From NCBI RefSeq assembly GCF_001983175.1, contig NZ_MNPW01000005.1, positions 372,001 to 436,000 of the forward strand: a DNA stretch of 64,000 bases, in the 5' to 3' direction. This stretch comes from Pseudomonas cedrina subsp. cedrina (GTDB taxonomy: Bacteria; Pseudomonadota; Gammaproteobacteria; Pseudomonadales; Pseudomonadaceae). A program made the translations under genes and the position numbers. Under the pieces are notes generated by a model. That model was not told where the DNA came from. It did no database searches and was given only the letters and a program-made list of their open reading frames with translations. How positions within the stretch are numbered: the first letter of the stretch is position 1; the number at the start of each line of letters is the position of its first letter. Positions 62,684 to 64,000 of the stretch are shown in pieces.

Positions 62684-63602
62684 ATGGGTGCTGATCACTG
62701 GCGGCGCGGGCTTTATCGGCTCGCACCTGGTCGATGCGCTACTCGCCAAGGGCTACGGCGTACGGGTGCTGGATAACCTGTCCACCGGCAAGCGCAGCAA
62801 CCTGGCGTTGGACAACCCGCGGGTCGAGCTGCTGGAAGGTGATGTGGCCGATGCGGCACTGGTGGCCCGTGCCGCCGTGGGTGCAACGGCGGTGGTGCAT
62901 CTGGCGGCGGTGGCTTCGGTGCAGGCCTCGGTGGATGACCCGGTCAGCACGCACCTGAGCAATTTCGTGGGCACCTTGAATGTCTGCGAAGCCATGCGCA
63001 AAGCCGGCGTCAAACGCGTGGTGTACGCCTCCAGCGCAGCGGTGTATGGCAACAATGGCGAGGGCGCTTCGATTGATGAAGAGACCGTCAAGGCACCGTT
63101 GACGCCTTATGCGTCCGACAAATTGGCCGGTGAGTATTACCTCGACTTCTACCGCCGCCAGCATGGCCTGGAGCCGGTGGTCTTCCGCTTCTTCAATATC
63201 TTCGGGCCGCGCCAGGATCCCTCATCGCCGTATTCCGGCGTGATCAGTATCTTCAGCGCGCGCGCGCAGCAGGGCATGCCGATTGCCGTGTTTGGCGATG
63301 GCGAGCAAACCCGTGATTTCATGTACGTGGAAGATCTGGTGGATGTGTTGGTGCAGGCTATTGAAGCGCCAGCGGCGCCAGTGGGCGCAATCAATGTAGG
63401 CTGGAACCGTACCACCACGCTCAAGCAAGTGCTGAAGGCGTTGGAAGAGATAGTTGGCACGTTGCCGGCGGTGAGCTATGGGCCGGCGCGCTCTGGGGAT
63501 ATCCGGCATTCGCGGGCGAACAACCAGCGGTTGCTTGCCAGCTTTACGCTGCCCGAGCCTACTCCGTTGAAAGTCGGTCTGGAACGCTTGCTTAACGGCT
63601 GA
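62676..63602 (+). CDS. NAD-dependent sugar-nucleotide epimerase/dehydratase (SDR)
   Basis: A 308-residue extended short-chain dehydrogenase. Rossmann motif GGAGFIGSHL is at about 8-17, then DNLSTG, VVHLAAVASV, the catalytic SSAAVYG, and Y-A-S-D-K in TPYASDKLAGEYY, then FRFFNIFGPRQDP and VEDLVD. This is the UDP-glucose/UDP-N-acetylglucosamine 4-epimerase type pattern (GalE/WbpP-like), but the exact substrate is open. The 8-nt overlap with hldE makes it part of the same unit, most likely supplying a sugar nucleotide for LPS. A REP element follows. Confidence 0.87.
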   Translation: MSKWVLITGGAGFIGSHLVDALLAKGYGVRVLDNLSTGKRSNLALDNPRVELLEGDVADAALVARAAVGATAVVHLAAVASVQASVDDPVSTHLSNFVGTLNVCEAMRKAGVKRVVYASSAAVYGNNGEGASIDEETVKAPLTPYASDKLAGEYYLDFYRRQHGLEPVVFRFFNIFGPRQDPSSPYSGVISIFSARAQQGMPIAVFGDGEQTRDFMYVEDLVDVLVQAIEAPAAPVGAINVGWNRTTTLKQVLKALEEIVGTLPAVSYGPARSGDIRHSRANNQRLLASFTLPEPTPLKVGLERLLNG

Positions 63603-63612
63603 AGCGGTCGAC

Positions 63613-63699
63613 TGTGGGAGCTGGCTTGCCTGCGATAAAATCACCTCGGTGTGCCTGATACAGTGAGGTGTCTGCATCGCAGGCAAGCCAGCTCCCACA
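63613..63699. repeat. REP-type inverted pair
   Basis: TGTGGGAGCTGGCTTGCCTGCGAT at 63613 is matched by the reverse complement ending at 63699. It lies between two convergent genes. Confidence 0.88.
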
Positions 63700-63726
63700 T
63701 AACCCAGCTTCGCCATCAGATTCAGG

Positions 63727-64000
63727 TCAGGCCTTGGCTTTTTTCTTCGGCACGATCTTGCGCAGCACCCGTTGTGCCAGGCGCTTGAGTTTCGATTCCT
63801 TCTCCGGCACTGCCAAACCTTGCTGGCGCAGCCAATCCTTCCAGCGAATCCGCTCCTCCCGCACCAGCCAGCCTTCCTGCCGGGCGAAGCTTTCCGCCAG
63901 GTACAAACCCCGTGTGCTCGCCGGGTAGAGCTGGTCTTTCTTGACGGTGTACAGCTCGGCCACGGGTTGGCCGTCTTTGAGCGGCATCAGGTACAGGTCC
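63727..64000 (-). CDS. C-terminal part of a hypothetical protein, cut by window
   Basis: The frame runs in from beyond base 64000 and ends with TGA at 63727. About 90 residues are visible. The upstream residues DLYL directly before the ATG at 63987 continue the same protein-like pattern, so that ATG is probably internal. The visible part is basic and Trp-rich (EGWLVREERIRWKDWLRQQGL), ending in a very basic tail (LRKIVPKKKAKA). Not recognised. It is convergent with the epimerase across a REP element. Confidence 0.6.
   Translation of the reverse strand, partial: DLYLMPLKDGQPVAELYTVKKDQLYPASTRGLYLAESFARQEGWLVREERIRWKDWLRQQGLAVPEKESKLKRLAQRVLRKIVPKKKAKA

Noticed and set aside
1..64000. CRISPR arrays, tRNA or rRNA genes, insertion sequences
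   Set aside because: Nothing matching was seen. The only dispersed repeats are the REP hairpins, which are not regularly spaced.

Overview
The window is about 64 kb of high-GC, tightly packed bacterial chromosome. Protein sequences, gene order and dispersed GTGGGAGCTGGCTTGCCTGCGAT-type REP hairpins all point to a fluorescent Pseudomonas (P. fluorescens group). From position 19,000 onward the order msrA - dipA - aceF - aceE - glnE - waaF - waaC - waaG - waaP - kinases - carbamoyltransferase - glycosyltransferase - mig-14 - dnpA - ssg - waaL - msbA - hldE follows, from memory, the P. aeruginosa PAO1 block PA5018 to PA4996. No rRNA, tRNA, CRISPR array, insertion sequence or prophage was seen.

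Region 1 (1-19,050) holds general functions. These are a mechanosensitive channel (mscK, cut by the window edge), a K+/H+ antiporter (cvrA/nhaP2), a chemoreceptor, a two-gene ZapB-like/ZapA pair, a large acyl-CoA dehydrogenase, and the divergent proline genes putA and putP. The putA-putP control region carries five GTTGCA boxes. After these come an isolated vgrG with a DUF4123 adaptor gene and no effector, then rlmJ. Region 2 (19,067-30,418) holds msrA, the c-di-GMP phosphodiesterase gene dipA, pyruvate dehydrogenase aceE-aceF with two matching palindromes in its promoter region, and glnE.

Region 3 (30,634-63,602) is the lipopolysaccharide core locus. waaF, waaC, waaG, waaP and three further kinase-fold genes are coupled by 1-nt gaps or 4-nt ATGA overlaps, so they are almost certainly one operon building and phosphorylating the inner core. 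The locus then resumes at 47,916 with a carbamoyltransferase, glycosyltransferases, mig-14, dnpA, ssg, waaL (O-antigen ligase), msbA (lipid A-core flippase) and hldE (ADP-heptose synthesis). Between the two halves, at 37,602-47,915, lies a roughly 10-kb block not found at this place in PAO1 as remembered. It encodes a serralysin-like RTX protein whose zinc-protease active site has been erased, a ribose-type ABC importer with two permeases, a lipoprotein, a TonB-dependent receptor and a YceK-like lipoprotein. A second local insertion, between msbA and hldE, is a sulfotransferase gene overlapping an APS kinase gene (cysC), which together look like a sulfation module.

The strongest leads are the pseudo-serralysin (37,643-39,037), the sulfotransferase/APS-kinase pair in the LPS locus (59,850-61,155), and the set of kinase-fold LPS proteins in which two members have lost the catalytic aspartate. 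Functions come from motif reading and recalled synteny only; no database search was run.
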